A stretch of DNA of 20,027 nucleotides from positions 1 to 20,027 of the forward strand of contig JAEWBS010000121.1 in assembly GCA_023391005.1 (NCBI GenBank), written 5' to 3'. A model generated the notes under the pieces. The model was given only the letters and a program-made list of their open reading frames with translations. It had not been told where the DNA came from and made no database searches. The DNA comes from Bacillota bacterium (GTDB lineage: Bacteria; Bacillota; Clostridia; Oscillospirales; Ruminococcaceae). Below, piece after piece: positions 1-6,529 of this stretch; the first letter of the stretch is position 1; every line of letters starts with the position of its first letter. The position numbers and the translations under genes are program-made.

Positions 1-25
1 AATATCGGTTAAATTTCTGAAACGA

Positions 26-259
26 TTAATAGAGAGGCGGGTTACCTTCACCCAAGATGACCTCCAGTTCGTTGCCATTCACAGAAACACTGTCCCCCGG
101 GCGAATTTTTTTACCCCGCATCGTACAGGTCTCACCGTTGACCAACACTAAGCCCGATTGAACCATTTCCTTCGCTTCGCCGCCGGTCAATGCCTCGCCC
201 GCAAACTTTAACAGGGCGTCCAGCTTAATAAATTCAGTCGTAATAGTAATTTTTTTCAT
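26..259 (-). CDS. yaaA: S4-domain RNA-binding protein, YaaA/RlbA type
   Basis: This 77-residue protein is almost entirely one S4 RNA-binding domain (about residues 8-70). It shows the typical pattern of a leucine-rich helix, a GEAKEMVQSGLVLVNG core and a late glycine-containing strand (IRPGDSVSVNG). Length and sequence fit the small S4 protein found between dnaN and recF in many Firmicutes (B. subtilis yaaA). It starts 12 bases after the dnaN stop, so it is probably co-transcribed with dnaN. The Shine-Dalgarno is weak (AAAGG about 10 bases upstream on the minus strand), which suggests translational coupling. Family members are linked to ribosome assembly, but the exact role is not established from sequence. 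The expected next gene, recF, would lie left of the window. Confidence 0.88.
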   Translation of the reverse strand: MKKITITTEFIKLDALLKFAGEALTGGEAKEMVQSGLVLVNGETCTMRGKKIRPGDSVSVNGNELEVILGEGNPPLY

Positions 260-271
260 ATTTTATCGCCT

Positions 272-1381
272 TTACATATCGGATTTTAAGCGAACCGGCA
301 GTACGAGAAAAACAAAAGCATTGGAATTAATTGGAACGACTTTCATAGGAGAAAGCGGACCCGAAATTTCAAGGCAAACCTCGTCGCAACGCGCGGCGCG
401 CAACGCGTCGAGCAGATAGCGGTTGTTAAAGCCCATTTCGAGTGTGCCGCCCTCAATCGATGCCGGGACGGTATCAACCGCGCGTCCAAGCGCGGTTGAG
501 CAATTTAAAACAATTTCATCCTCGATAAATTTGATACGCAGCGGACTTTTGATTCGATCAGAAATCAAAAGACTGACGCGCTCAACCGCATCGATAAATT
601 CTCTCGTATTGATTTTAACCTTGACACTGCTGCTTTTCGGAATAGCGGCATTATAATCGAGAAAATCGCCTTCGAGCAGTCGAGAAAAGACCTGAAAGCT
701 GCCAATATGAAAAATAATATGCTTTTTTGAGACCTGCATACCAATCAGCTCGTCAGAACCCTCGCTGAGAATGCGCGAAACCTCGTTTAAAGCCCGTCCT
801 GGTACAACAAAGCTTAAATCATTTTGAATAGCGAGCTTTTCGTTTCTCAGTGCCAACCGGTAGCCGTCGATTGAAACAACCGAAAAGGAGCTATCTTTTA
901 TTTCGAATAAAGATCCGGTATGAATCGGCTTTGCATCGGATTGACTGATTGCAAAAATGGTCTGGTCAATCATCGATTTCAAAATATCCTCGGTGACGTT
1001 AAAATCGGTTACCTCACCAATCGACGGAAATTCCGGGAATTCATCAGCGGGCATGCCTAAAATAGTGAATTCTGAAAATCCGCTTTTTATTTCGGTTAAG
1101 CATTTGTCCCCGACGGTAATGGTGACGAATTCACCGGGCAGTTTTTTGACGATATCAAGCAAAACCTTAGCGGGCAGGACGATTTCTCCCGCCGTTTCAA
1201 TTTGAGCGTCTATTTTAGTGGAGATGCCGATGTCGAGATCATAGCCGAACAGCTCGACCGCATTGTCGGCGGTGCGAATGAGAATGCCCTCTAGGGTGGG
1301 CAGCGGCGAGCGTGAGGATACCGCTCTGCTGACGACCGACGCGGCATCGCAAAGAATTGATTTTTCACATTTAATTTTCAT
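272..1381 (-). CDS. dnaN: DNA polymerase III beta subunit (sliding clamp)
   Basis: The product (369 residues, normal length) is the ring-shaped clamp that tethers the replicative polymerase to DNA and recruits clamp-binding proteins. It has the three-domain beta-clamp layout. Recognisable landmarks are the N-terminal RAVSSRSPLPTLEGI segment, the SGFSEFTILGMPADEFPEFP segment near residues 100-120, VSIDGYRLALR near residue 175, and the C-terminal NRYLLDAL with a late MPMVPI-like strand (PMKVVPI). The ATG is preceded on the minus strand by AAGGAG with good spacing. dnaN lies 270 bases downstream of dnaA, with a terminator-like hairpin between them, so it probably also has its own promoter, although I could not pick a convincing one. 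Confidence 0.97.
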   Translation of the reverse strand: MKIKCEKSILCDAASVVSRAVSSRSPLPTLEGILIRTADNAVELFGYDLDIGISTKIDAQIETAGEIVLPAKVLLDIVKKLPGEFVTITVGDKCLTEIKSGFSEFTILGMPADEFPEFPSIGEVTDFNVTEDILKSMIDQTIFAISQSDAKPIHTGSLFEIKDSSFSVVSIDGYRLALRNEKLAIQNDLSFVVPGRALNEVSRILSEGSDELIGMQVSKKHIIFHIGSFQVFSRLLEGDFLDYNAAIPKSSSVKVKINTREFIDAVERVSLLISDRIKSPLRIKFIEDEIVLNCSTALGRAVDTVPASIEGGTLEMGFNNRYLLDALRAARCDEVCLEISGPLSPMKVVPINSNAFVFLVLPVRLKSDM

Positions 1382-1423
1382 AATGATCTCCTTTTCTAAA
1401 AAAGACAGAAAGAAAATAATATT

Positions 1424-1443
1424 TAGTAGTAGCAGTAGGGGCC
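1424..1443. promoter_or_regulatory. Putative DnaA-trio unwinding element with GC block
   Basis: The plus strand reads TAG TAG TAG CAG TAG (1424-1438), immediately followed by GGGGCC (1438-1443). On the dnaA-to-dnaN strand this is a GC block, then CTA/CTG triplets, then AT-rich sequence running to the dnaN ribosome-binding site. That order matches the bacterial origin element in which a DnaA filament loads from duplex boxes onto single-stranded 3'-GAT-5' triplets to open the DNA. The two positions that should be DnaA boxes beyond the GC block (1444-1459) are only distantly box-like. Confidence 0.6.
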
Positions 1444-1512
1444 GTTGAAATTGTTAAAAGCATTAAAAATGCCGATCGTGCTCAAAAATTTCAATAAAAA
1501 AAATGATTGAAA

Positions 1513-1557
1513 GATCTTTTGAAAAAAAATAAAAATAACACGGCCTTAAAAAGGCCT
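1513..1557 (-). terminator. Possible terminator after dnaA
   Basis: GGCCTT/AAGGCC forms a short hairpin with a three-base loop (1542-1556). Reading leftward, a T-rich stretch of about 25 bases follows after a three-base gap. The stem is short and the U-tract imperfect, so termination may be partial. It would separate the dnaA and dnaN transcripts. In an origin region it could also be a structural element. Confidence 0.45.
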
Positions 1558-1599
1558 GTTAAAGCGCGTTAAAGGGTGGCTGTTGAATGTTGAGAAGAG

Positions 1600-1621
1600 T
1601 TTTAAAAACCGGTGGATTTTA
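1600..1621. repeat. Origin-flanking palindromic element, copy 1
   Basis: This matches 3155-3176 at 20 of 22 positions. The shared pattern is TTTTAAAAACC, one variable base, GTGG, one variable base, TTTTA. This copy lies just downstream of dnaA (30 bases past its stop codon) and is an imperfect version of the perfect palindrome upstream of dnaA. It is a candidate protein-binding site of the origin region. The TCCAC core on the minus strand is DnaA-box-like, but the flanks are not. Confidence 0.6.
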
Positions 1622-1651
1622 TAAACAATTAAACGCTGAAAGAAAGTTGAA

Positions 1652-2992
1652 TTAACTGTCCCGAATATTTTTAATGATATCCTCAATTGTATTTTTAAAG
1701 TGCGGATTACTTTTCATGACCTTAATTGTCTGGTTGATCGTATAGACAACCGTCGAGTGGTCGCGGCCTGAAAATTCCTCACCGATCGCGGACATGGAGA
1801 GATGCGCAACCTCTCGGATGATATACATTGCCGCCTGCCGCGCGGCTGAAACCGGCGCGGTCCGGTCCATCGAGCGGATATTCTGCACCGGTACTTCAAA
1901 CGAGCGGGAAACCTCGTTGATGATGCGGTCAACCGTCACTGAAATCGGCTGGCTGTCGTTTAAAATATCGCGAATGGCATTTTGCGCAATCGAAATAGAG
2001 GGCGGACTGTTTGCCAGAAGCTTAAAGGCTTTGATTTTTTTGACGGTGCCTTCGAGCTGACGAATGTTTGTCTTTAAACGGTTTGCAATATATTCGGTGA
2101 CGTCATCCGGCAGATTGATATCCAAAAGCTCGGCCTTCCGACGCAGAATCGCAACGCGCGTTTCGTAATCAGGCGGCTGAACGTCGGCGATAAGACCCGA
2201 TTCAAAGCGGGTGCGGAGCCGATCCTCCAGCGTTTTAATTTCTTTGGGCGGACGGTCGGAGGTTAAAACAATCTGCTTGTTCGCTTCATACAGCGTATTA
2301 AAGGTATGGAAGAATTCCTCCTGCGTCATTTCTTTACCGCTGATAAATTGAATGTCATCCACGAGTAGTACGTCAGCCTGACGGTATTTATCATGAAAAT
2401 TTTTCGTCCGCTCAGTTTTGATTGCGGTGATCAGCTCGTTTGTAAAATCTTCACCTTTGACATAGATAATTTTAAAATCAGGTTGACTTTGCGATATTTC
2501 GGCGCAGATGGCGTTTAACAGGTGCGTTTTACCAAGCCCCGAACCGCCATAAATAAACAGCGGATTGTAAGAGGATGCCGGATTGGTCGCAACCGCAAGA
2601 CTTGCCGCGTGGGCAAATTTATTCGAAGCGCCGACAATAAAGGTCGAAAAGGTATAATCGTATTCCCCAACTGACGTAAAAGAAGGGTCGATCAGCTCTT
2701 TTTTAACCGGAACGGCTTCAGTTTCGACAACAGTGGCTTTGGGATTCTCTTCGCTAACGATTGTTAAATCTACCGAAAAGCCCAGCACCTCTTTAAAAGC
2801 GTTAGACAAAAACTCAAAGTATTTTGCTTCGATAATTTGTTTGCGAAAATCGGTTGGCACGGCAAGAACGGCCCCGGTGTGATCAAATTTTTCACAGACG
2901 ATATCCTTAATCCAGAGAGAATAAGGGCCTGCCGGCATTTGCTGACGGCAATAATCCTTAATCAGCTCAAACATTTCCATGGTTGAATCCAT
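1652..2992 (-). CDS. dnaA: Chromosomal replication initiator protein DnaA
   Basis: The product (446 residues, normal length) binds origin DNA, forms an ATP-dependent filament and opens the duplex. Domain I spans about residues 1-75 and is followed by a short linker. The AAA+ domain has Walker A GGSGLGKTH (149-157), Walker B VLLVDDIQF (208-216) and the arginine-finger box RLRTRFESGL (258-267). Domain IV ends with the DNA-binding signature GRDHSTV (409-415). The start is supported by GGAGG eight bases upstream. The DNA-contacting basic loop of domain IV reads SMDRTAPVSAARQ (374-386). It keeps the arginine equivalent to E. coli R399 but has Met and Ala where K397 and R401 sit (by my alignment), an unusual combination. 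A good sigma-A-type promoter lies at 3043-3071. Confidence 0.98.
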   Translation of the reverse strand: MDSTMEMFELIKDYCRQQMPAGPYSLWIKDIVCEKFDHTGAVLAVPTDFRKQIIEAKYFEFLSNAFKEVLGFSVDLTIVSEENPKATVVETEAVPVKKELIDPSFTSVGEYDYTFSTFIVGASNKFAHAASLAVATNPASSYNPLFIYGGSGLGKTHLLNAICAEISQSQPDFKIIYVKGEDFTNELITAIKTERTKNFHDKYRQADVLLVDDIQFISGKEMTQEEFFHTFNTLYEANKQIVLTSDRPPKEIKTLEDRLRTRFESGLIADVQPPDYETRVAILRRKAELLDINLPDDVTEYIANRLKTNIRQLEGTVKKIKAFKLLANSPPSISIAQNAIRDILNDSQPISVTVDRIINEVSRSFEVPVQNIRSMDRTAPVSAARQAAMYIIREVAHLSMSAIGEEFSGRDHSTVVYTINQTIKVMKSNPHFKNTIEDIIKNIRDS

Positions 2993-3042
2993 GAACTAAC
3001 CTCCAAAACGGCCACAGGGACCGAATACAAATATTCGAGCCT

Positions 3043-3071
3043 ATAATAGCATAAAAAAGTAATTCTTTCAA
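3043..3071 (-). promoter_or_regulatory. dnaA promoter
   Basis: On the minus strand, TTGAAA (3066-3071) is separated by exactly 17 bases from TATTAT (3043-3048). This gives a dnaA leader of roughly 45 bases. The spacing and both hexamers fit a vegetative sigma-A promoter. The -35 region overlaps a TTCAAC-type sequence, so DnaA autoregulation is conceivable but unproven. Confidence 0.7.
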
Positions 3072-3154
3072 CCGTGATACAGGATAATATATATAATAGT
3101 AAAAGGAAGAGCGATTATATTTAAAATAAAGTTTATCTTAAACAGAGGTTAAAA

Positions 3155-3178
3155 TTTTAAAAACCAGTGGTTTTTAAA
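3155..3178. repeat. Origin-flanking palindromic element, copy 2 (perfect palindrome)
   Basis: Positions 3156-3178 form a perfect palindrome with 11-base arms around a single central G (3167). The left arm is TTTAAAAACCA and the right arm is TGGTTTTTAAA. It shares 20 of 22 positions with the element just downstream of dnaA. It lies about 85 bases upstream of the dnaA -35 hexamer and 63 bases upstream of the rpmH -35 hexamer. Confidence 0.7.
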
Positions 3179-3240
3179 TCATCTATAGCGACGATGCGCT
3201 TAAAAAGGCTGGTAAATACCTTGTTTTTAATAAAAGGTTC

Positions 3241-3270
3241 TTGACTTTACAGGGCTTTTTAGTCTATACT
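3241..3270 (+). promoter_or_regulatory. rpmH promoter
   Basis: TTGACT (3241-3246) and TATACT (3265-3270), 18 bases apart, make a strong vegetative promoter about 38 bases upstream of the rpmH start. It is likely to drive rpmH and, through a leaky terminator, the genes downstream. Confidence 0.8.
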
Positions 3271-3308
3271 AGTTATCTGCAAGGTTTCCCTGAAAGGAGG
3301 GGTTTTCT

Positions 3309-3443
3309 ATGGTCAGAACCTACCAGCCGAAGAAGCTGCAGCGCAAGAAGGAACATGGTTTCCGCAAGAGAATGAAGACGAGAAACGGTCGCAAGGTACT
3401 CGCCCGCCGTCGTGCAAAGGGCAGAGCAAGGCTCACGTACTAA
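3309..3443 (+). CDS. rpmH: 50S ribosomal protein L34
   Basis: This 44-residue, strongly basic protein is a complete bL34: MVRTYQPKK start, HGFRKRMKTRNGRKVLARRRAKGR core, and a short C-terminus ending LTY. It is a structural protein of the large ribosomal subunit. The ATG follows AAAGGAGGGG with seven to eight bases of spacing. It is the first gene of the rightward cluster, divergent from dnaA, which is the standard bacterial arrangement. Confidence 0.97.
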   Translation: MVRTYQPKKLQRKKEHGFRKRMKTRNGRKVLARRRAKGRARLTY

Positions 3444-3449
3444 TGTGTT

Positions 3450-3490
3450 AAGGTCACACCGTTTATCTGTGTGACCTTTATTTCTGTTTT
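3450..3490 (+). terminator. Hairpin and T-rich tail between rpmH and rnpA
   Basis: AAGGTCACAC (3450-3459) pairs perfectly with GTGTGACCTT (3469-3478) around a nine-base loop. It is followed by TTATTTCTGTTTTT. This looks like an intrinsic terminator or attenuator six bases after the rpmH stop. It would make L34 mRNA more abundant than rnpA mRNA, as expected from protein stoichiometry. It also argues against any rnpA start inside the hairpin. Confidence 0.75.
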
Positions 3491-3530
3491 TCGTTTGAAA
3501 AACGAAGGCATGCGAAAGGGTGTTCTGGCG

Positions 3531-3884
3531 TTGCAAAGAACAATCTCATTAAACCAGAACCACGATTTCAGAAGGCTTTATCGAAGAAAAGGCGCGGTAA
3601 GCGCGCCTTTAGTAACCTATGTGGCCAAAAACCGCCTGGGTTTTAATCGCGTAGGCATTACGACAAGCAAAAAAATCGGCAAAGCGCATGATCGCAACCG
3701 GGCACGCAGAGTGATCAGGGAGGCGTATCGCCTCCTTCTGCCTCGTTTTTCACAGGGTACCGGCTATGACATTGTCTTTGTCGCCCGGGCCAGAACTACC
3801 AACTGCGCTATGCAGGAGGTTTATAAAGTCATGAAAAAGCATCTTTCTCCTTATTTCTATTTAAATGATGAAGCGCATCTTTAA
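3531..3884 (+). CDS. rnpA: Ribonuclease P protein component
   Basis: This is the basic protein subunit of RNase P, which with the M1-type RNA matures tRNA 5' ends. Recognisable are the N-terminal ISLNQNHDFRRLYRRKG, the core KNRLGFNRVGITTSKKIGKAHDRNRARRVIREAYR with the conserved RNR box, and GYDIVFVARA near the end. The TTG at 3531 gives 117 residues, the usual size, with an N-terminus that aligns with relatives (start, three residues, then ISLNQN). It also has GAAAGGG ten bases upstream. ATG 3510 (124 residues) is an alternative but has no spaced ribosome-binding site. GTG 3471 lies inside the terminator hairpin and is unlikely. The gene overlaps yidD by 20 bases. Confidence 0.93.
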   Translation: MQRTISLNQNHDFRRLYRRKGAVSAPLVTYVAKNRLGFNRVGITTSKKIGKAHDRNRARRVIREAYRLLLPRFSQGTGYDIVFVARARTTNCAMQEVYKVMKKHLSPYFYLNDEAHL

Positions 3885-4200
3885 GGCGTTGATCTATCTG
3901 TACAGAGAAGGTATATCGCGCTATAGGCAGCCGCGCTGTATCTATATTCCAACCTGCTCCAGCTATGCCTTAGAGGCGATTGACCGCTTCGGCGCGATAA
4001 GGGGCGGGTTACTTTCGGTTTGGCGCATTTTGCGCTGCAATCCCTTTGCAAGGGGTGGGTATGACCCTGTGCCGGAGCATTTTACCTTCCGGAGAGAATA
4101 CCATGTTTATTGCAATAAAAAAAGGACAAGCGCCGCTAAATCCTCTCTTCTTACGCCTTATTCGGTGCGTCTTTTTAAAGATGATAATGGAGGAAACTAA
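3865..4200 (+). CDS. yidD: Membrane protein insertion efficiency factor YidD
   Basis: YidD is a small amphipathic protein associated with the YidC insertion pathway. The family core is clear: LIYLYREGISRYRQPRCIYIPTCSSYALEAIDRFGAIRGG, then RILRCNPFARGGYDPVP. It includes the conserved cysteines of the C-x5-C-SSY region. At 111 residues it is longer than many members (70-85), because about 35 residues of basic, low-similarity sequence follow the usual GYDPVP end. It starts inside rnpA with no clear ribosome-binding site, so translational coupling is likely. Its stop codon abuts the yidC ATG. ATG 3868 is an equally possible start. Confidence 0.93.
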   Translation: MMKRIFKALIYLYREGISRYRQPRCIYIPTCSSYALEAIDRFGAIRGGLLSVWRILRCNPFARGGYDPVPEHFTFRREYHVYCNKKRTSAAKSSLLTPYSVRLFKDDNGGN

Positions 4201-5295
4201 ATGAGCATTGTAAATTTGTTTGCGCCGGTGGGCTGGGTACTCGGGTTCATCATGTATTACATCAACGAGTTCACGCATAACTACGGCATTACATTGATTC
4301 TGTTTTCGATACTCGTCAAGATTTTGATGATTCCGCTGGGCATCAAGCAGCAAAAAGGCCTCATTTCAAACGCAAGAATGCAGCCTAAGATGAAGGCCCT
4401 TCAAAAAGCCTATGGCAATAACAAGCAAAAGTATTCCGAAGAGCTTCAAAAGCTTTATAACGAAGAGGGCTTCTCTCCGATGTCCTCCTGCCTGCCGATG
4501 CTGATTCAGTTTCCGATTTTGTTCGGTATGCTCGACGTTATTTACAGTCCGATTAAACATATGCTCAGACTGCCTATTGAAACGATTGACAAGGCGATTG
4601 AAATTGCCACAGGCGTCCTTGGCGCCGGCGGCATGAGCAGCTATTCTAAAGAAATCAGTGTCTTGAACGCGGTTAAGATTGATCCCGCCCCCTTTATTCA
4701 GGGACTTGGCGCCGACGTAACCGATAAGATTTCTAATTTTGATTTTTCGCTTTTTGGTCTATTTTTAGGTGAGCAGCCCTCTTTGACGCCCGGAGATAAA
4801 CCGATTGGCCTTTATATTGTTCTTTTATTGATTCCGATTTTATCCGGTGTAACCTCGCTGATGATGAGCATGGTGACAAAGCAGTCCACCGCTTCGACCG
4901 CGGACGGCCAGATGGCCGGCATGACCAACAGCATGCTGATTATGATGCCGCTGATGAGCGTCTGGATCTCGTTTATCGTTCCGGCCGGTGTGGGTATCTA
5001 TTGGCTTATGTCCAACATTCTGTCAACCGTTCAGAGCATCATCTTGAACAGGATTATGAACCCTGCCGAAGAGATCGAAAAAGCAAAGGCCGCCGAAGAA
5101 GAAATGCGCGAACGTGAGCGGCAGGAGCGCATTGAGCAAAAGAAGAAAGCCAAGGAAGAAAATATCAAAAATCCTAACGAGAGCGGCCTGTCTCAAAAAG
5201 AGATGACGCGGCGCAAGCTGGCTGCCGCCAGAAAACGTGACGCTGAACGCTACGGCGAAGAATATGTCGACGTGACCGACGAGGATATGAAGTAA
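4201..5295 (+). CDS. yidC: YidC/Oxa1-family membrane protein insertase
   Basis: The 364-residue product inserts and folds membrane proteins, alone or with SecYEG. The N-terminal hydrophobic segment is followed by the family region TLILFSILVKILMIPLGIKQQKG, a charged cytoplasmic hairpin (MQPKMKALQKAYGNNKQKYSEELQ region), and MSSCLPMLIQFPILFGMLDVIY. The C-terminal membrane segments (about 200-285) include MLIMMPLMSVWISFIVPAGVGIYW. There is no lipobox cysteine. The groove position that is arginine in many homologues is probably Lys40 here. The last 75 residues are highly charged and probably helical, a tail proposed to contact ribosomes. GGAGG lies in the yidD 3' end eight bases before the ATG. 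Confidence 0.95.
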   Translation: MSIVNLFAPVGWVLGFIMYYINEFTHNYGITLILFSILVKILMIPLGIKQQKGLISNARMQPKMKALQKAYGNNKQKYSEELQKLYNEEGFSPMSSCLPMLIQFPILFGMLDVIYSPIKHMLRLPIETIDKAIEIATGVLGAGGMSSYSKEISVLNAVKIDPAPFIQGLGADVTDKISNFDFSLFGLFLGEQPSLTPGDKPIGLYIVLLLIPILSGVTSLMMSMVTKQSTASTADGQMAGMTNSMLIMMPLMSVWISFIVPAGVGIYWLMSNILSTVQSIILNRIMNPAEEIEKAKAAEEEMRERERQERIEQKKKAKEENIKNPNESGLSQKEMTRRKLAAARKRDAERYGEEYVDVTDEDMK

Positions 5296-5309
5296 AGGAG
5301 TGAAACGAC

Positions 5310-6281
5310 TTGATCAGAGAGGTTATTGCGACCGGCAGAACGGTGGATGCCGCTATTGATACCGGCTGTGAGCAATTGGGACTGCCCCGCGAAGAGATCG
5401 ATTTTGAGATTATCGACATGCCGCACAAAGGCTTTTTAGGCTTGAGCCAAACGCCGGCCAAGGTGCGGGTATTCAAAGAGGAGCCTGATATTGAAGTAGC
5501 CGAGCCCGCGCCCAAGGCCCCCGATCTTGACGGCAAAATTGAGGCCGCGCGCCAGTATGTTCTCGATATTGTCCAAGCGATGGGCTTAGATCAAATTACC
5601 GTTACCGCTTCACAAGAAGATAACAACGTCACCCTTAAAATCAACGGCGATGTTTCAGGCGTAGCAATCGGTCGCCGCGGGGAAACGCTCGATGCACTGC
5701 AATATCTGACCGGGCTTGCGGCCAACCGCGTTGAAGGCGACTATCTGCGGGTGGTCATCGATTCCGGCAATTACCGCGAGAGACGGCGCAATACGCTTGA
5801 GCAACTGGCCAAAAAGCTGGCCGCTGCGGTTATTAAAACCGGGCGTAATACAACGTTAGAGCCGATGAATCCGTATGAGCGTCGGATTATTCACGCCACC
5901 ATTTCAGAGATTGAGGGCGTCACCTCCGCTTCGGTTGGTGAAGAGCCCAACCGCTGCGTCATTATTTCGAGCACGAATCCGCGTCCGCAGCAGCCCAACG
6001 ACCGATATGAGAGCCGCCCGAAAAACAACAGGCCCAACAATAACCGGGGTCCGCGTCCCGGCGGTTCAAATGATGGGCGTCGTGAGGGTTCAAGTGACGG
6101 CCGCCGCGACGGCGGTTATCGCGGCAACAACAACCGAGGCCCGAATCACGATGCGCGCGGCGGCAACCGGGGCAAGGGTCCGCGCCGCGAAAAGCCCGCG
6201 CCCTATCAGGAGAGCGGCAAGCGCGAGGTTGCGCCCGCAGAAGCGGCCAACCAGCCTCTTTACGGAAAGATTGACCTGTAA
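5310..6281 (+). CDS. jag: RNA-binding protein Jag/KhpB
   Basis: The 323-residue protein has the three-part Jag architecture. A Jag-N domain (1-52) carries the MPHKGFLGL motif, a type II KH domain (about 75-150) has the IGRRGETLDAL loop, and an R3H domain (about 155-222) has the arginine-histidine signature RRIIH (191-195). KhpB proteins bind RNA, often with KhpA, and influence cell division and envelope synthesis. The start is TTG at 5310 with AAAGGAG nine bases upstream. Residues 225-323 form an unusually long, low-complexity tail rich in R, G, N and P, resembling RGG-type RNA-binding disorder. The gene lies 14 bases after yidC and ends at a strong terminator. Confidence 0.94.
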   Translation: MIREVIATGRTVDAAIDTGCEQLGLPREEIDFEIIDMPHKGFLGLSQTPAKVRVFKEEPDIEVAEPAPKAPDLDGKIEAARQYVLDIVQAMGLDQITVTASQEDNNVTLKINGDVSGVAIGRRGETLDALQYLTGLAANRVEGDYLRVVIDSGNYRERRRNTLEQLAKKLAAAVIKTGRNTTLEPMNPYERRIIHATISEIEGVTSASVGEEPNRCVIISSTNPRPQQPNDRYESRPKNNRPNNNRGPRPGGSNDGRREGSSDGRRDGGYRGNNNRGPNHDARGGNRGKGPRREKPAPYQESGKREVAPAEAANQPLYGKIDL

Positions 6282-6286
6282 GATGA

Positions 6287-6320
6287 AAGGGGATGTTGCG
6301 CCGCAACATCCCCTTTTTAG
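6287..6320 (+). terminator. Terminator after jag
   Basis: AAGGGGATGTTGCG and CGCAACATCCCCTT form a near-continuous perfect stem immediately followed by TTTTTA. It starts five bases past the jag stop codon and closes the rpmH-jag cluster. Confidence 0.92.
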
Positions 6321-6446
6321 ACTGCCGATAAGATACGACGTTTGTCGCAAATCAAAACTATCCAACACTAAATTGGAGAATTTCTTTGCAATGCTCCATA
6401 TCGGAATCGACTGCCGGGGACTTACGTTTTTTAAAGCTTTAGAAGC

Positions 6447-6507
6447 TATAATTTTTACACAAATTTTTGATACGCTGAGAGGGATGTTGCAGCGCAGCGT
6501 CCTTTTT
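6447..6507 (+). promoter_or_regulatory. mnmE promoter and leader hairpin
   Basis: A perfect TATAAT (6447-6452) lies in the gap before mnmE. The matching -35 is weak (TACGTT/ACGTTT around 6423-6429). Downstream, AGGGATGTTGC (6480-6490) pairs with GCAGCGTCCTT (6494-6504) through eight Watson-Crick and three G-U pairs in RNA, and is followed by TTTTT. This is a terminator-like hairpin inside the leader, ending about 23 bases before the mnmE start. It could be an attenuator, or a weak second terminator for upstream transcripts. The rest of the 248-base gap (6321-6440) shows nothing else I can name. Confidence 0.5.
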
Positions 6508-6529
6508 AAAGAACTATTGGAGAACAGCT

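Larger units (their letters stand above)
1382..1651. other. dnaA-dnaN intergenic region, candidate replication origin
   Basis: This AT-rich, gene-free stretch of 270 bases sits where the origin-unwinding part of oriC lies in B. subtilis and many Firmicutes. Going from dnaA toward dnaN (minus strand) it holds: a 22-base palindrome-like element shared with the other side of dnaA; several degenerate TTCAACA-like sites (1581-1596, 1643-1649, 1443-1449); a hairpin with a T-rich tail; a GC block (1438-1443); and a DnaA-trio-like triplet run (1424-1438) next to AT-rich DNA. I saw no exact TTATCCACA box on either strand. The closest match (7/9) is TTCTCAACA on the minus strand near 1590-1598. The origin assignment follows from gene order and the trio pattern and has not been tested. 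Confidence 0.6.
2993..3240. other. dnaA-rpmH intergenic region, second candidate origin half
   Basis: Together with the rpmH promoter this gene-free stretch is about 315 bases. It contains the leftward dnaA promoter, a very AT-rich segment (3080-3160, with runs such as AATATATATAATAG) and the perfect 23-base palindrome at 3156-3178. Many Firmicutes have a bipartite origin with DnaA boxes on this side. I found only partial matches here (for example a CCACA core at 3012-3016) and no consensus box. Confidence 0.5.

Noticed and set aside
1027..1041. AATTCCGGGAATT palindrome resembling a Noc-type binding site inside dnaN
   Set aside because: It is explained by the conserved protein repeat EFPEFP of the sliding clamp and does not match the known 14-base Noc site.
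3471..3530. Upstream GTG and ATG starts for rnpA
   Set aside because: GTG 3471 lies in the 3' arm of the terminator hairpin, and ATG 3510 has no properly spaced ribosome-binding site. The extra N-terminal residues do not match the family.
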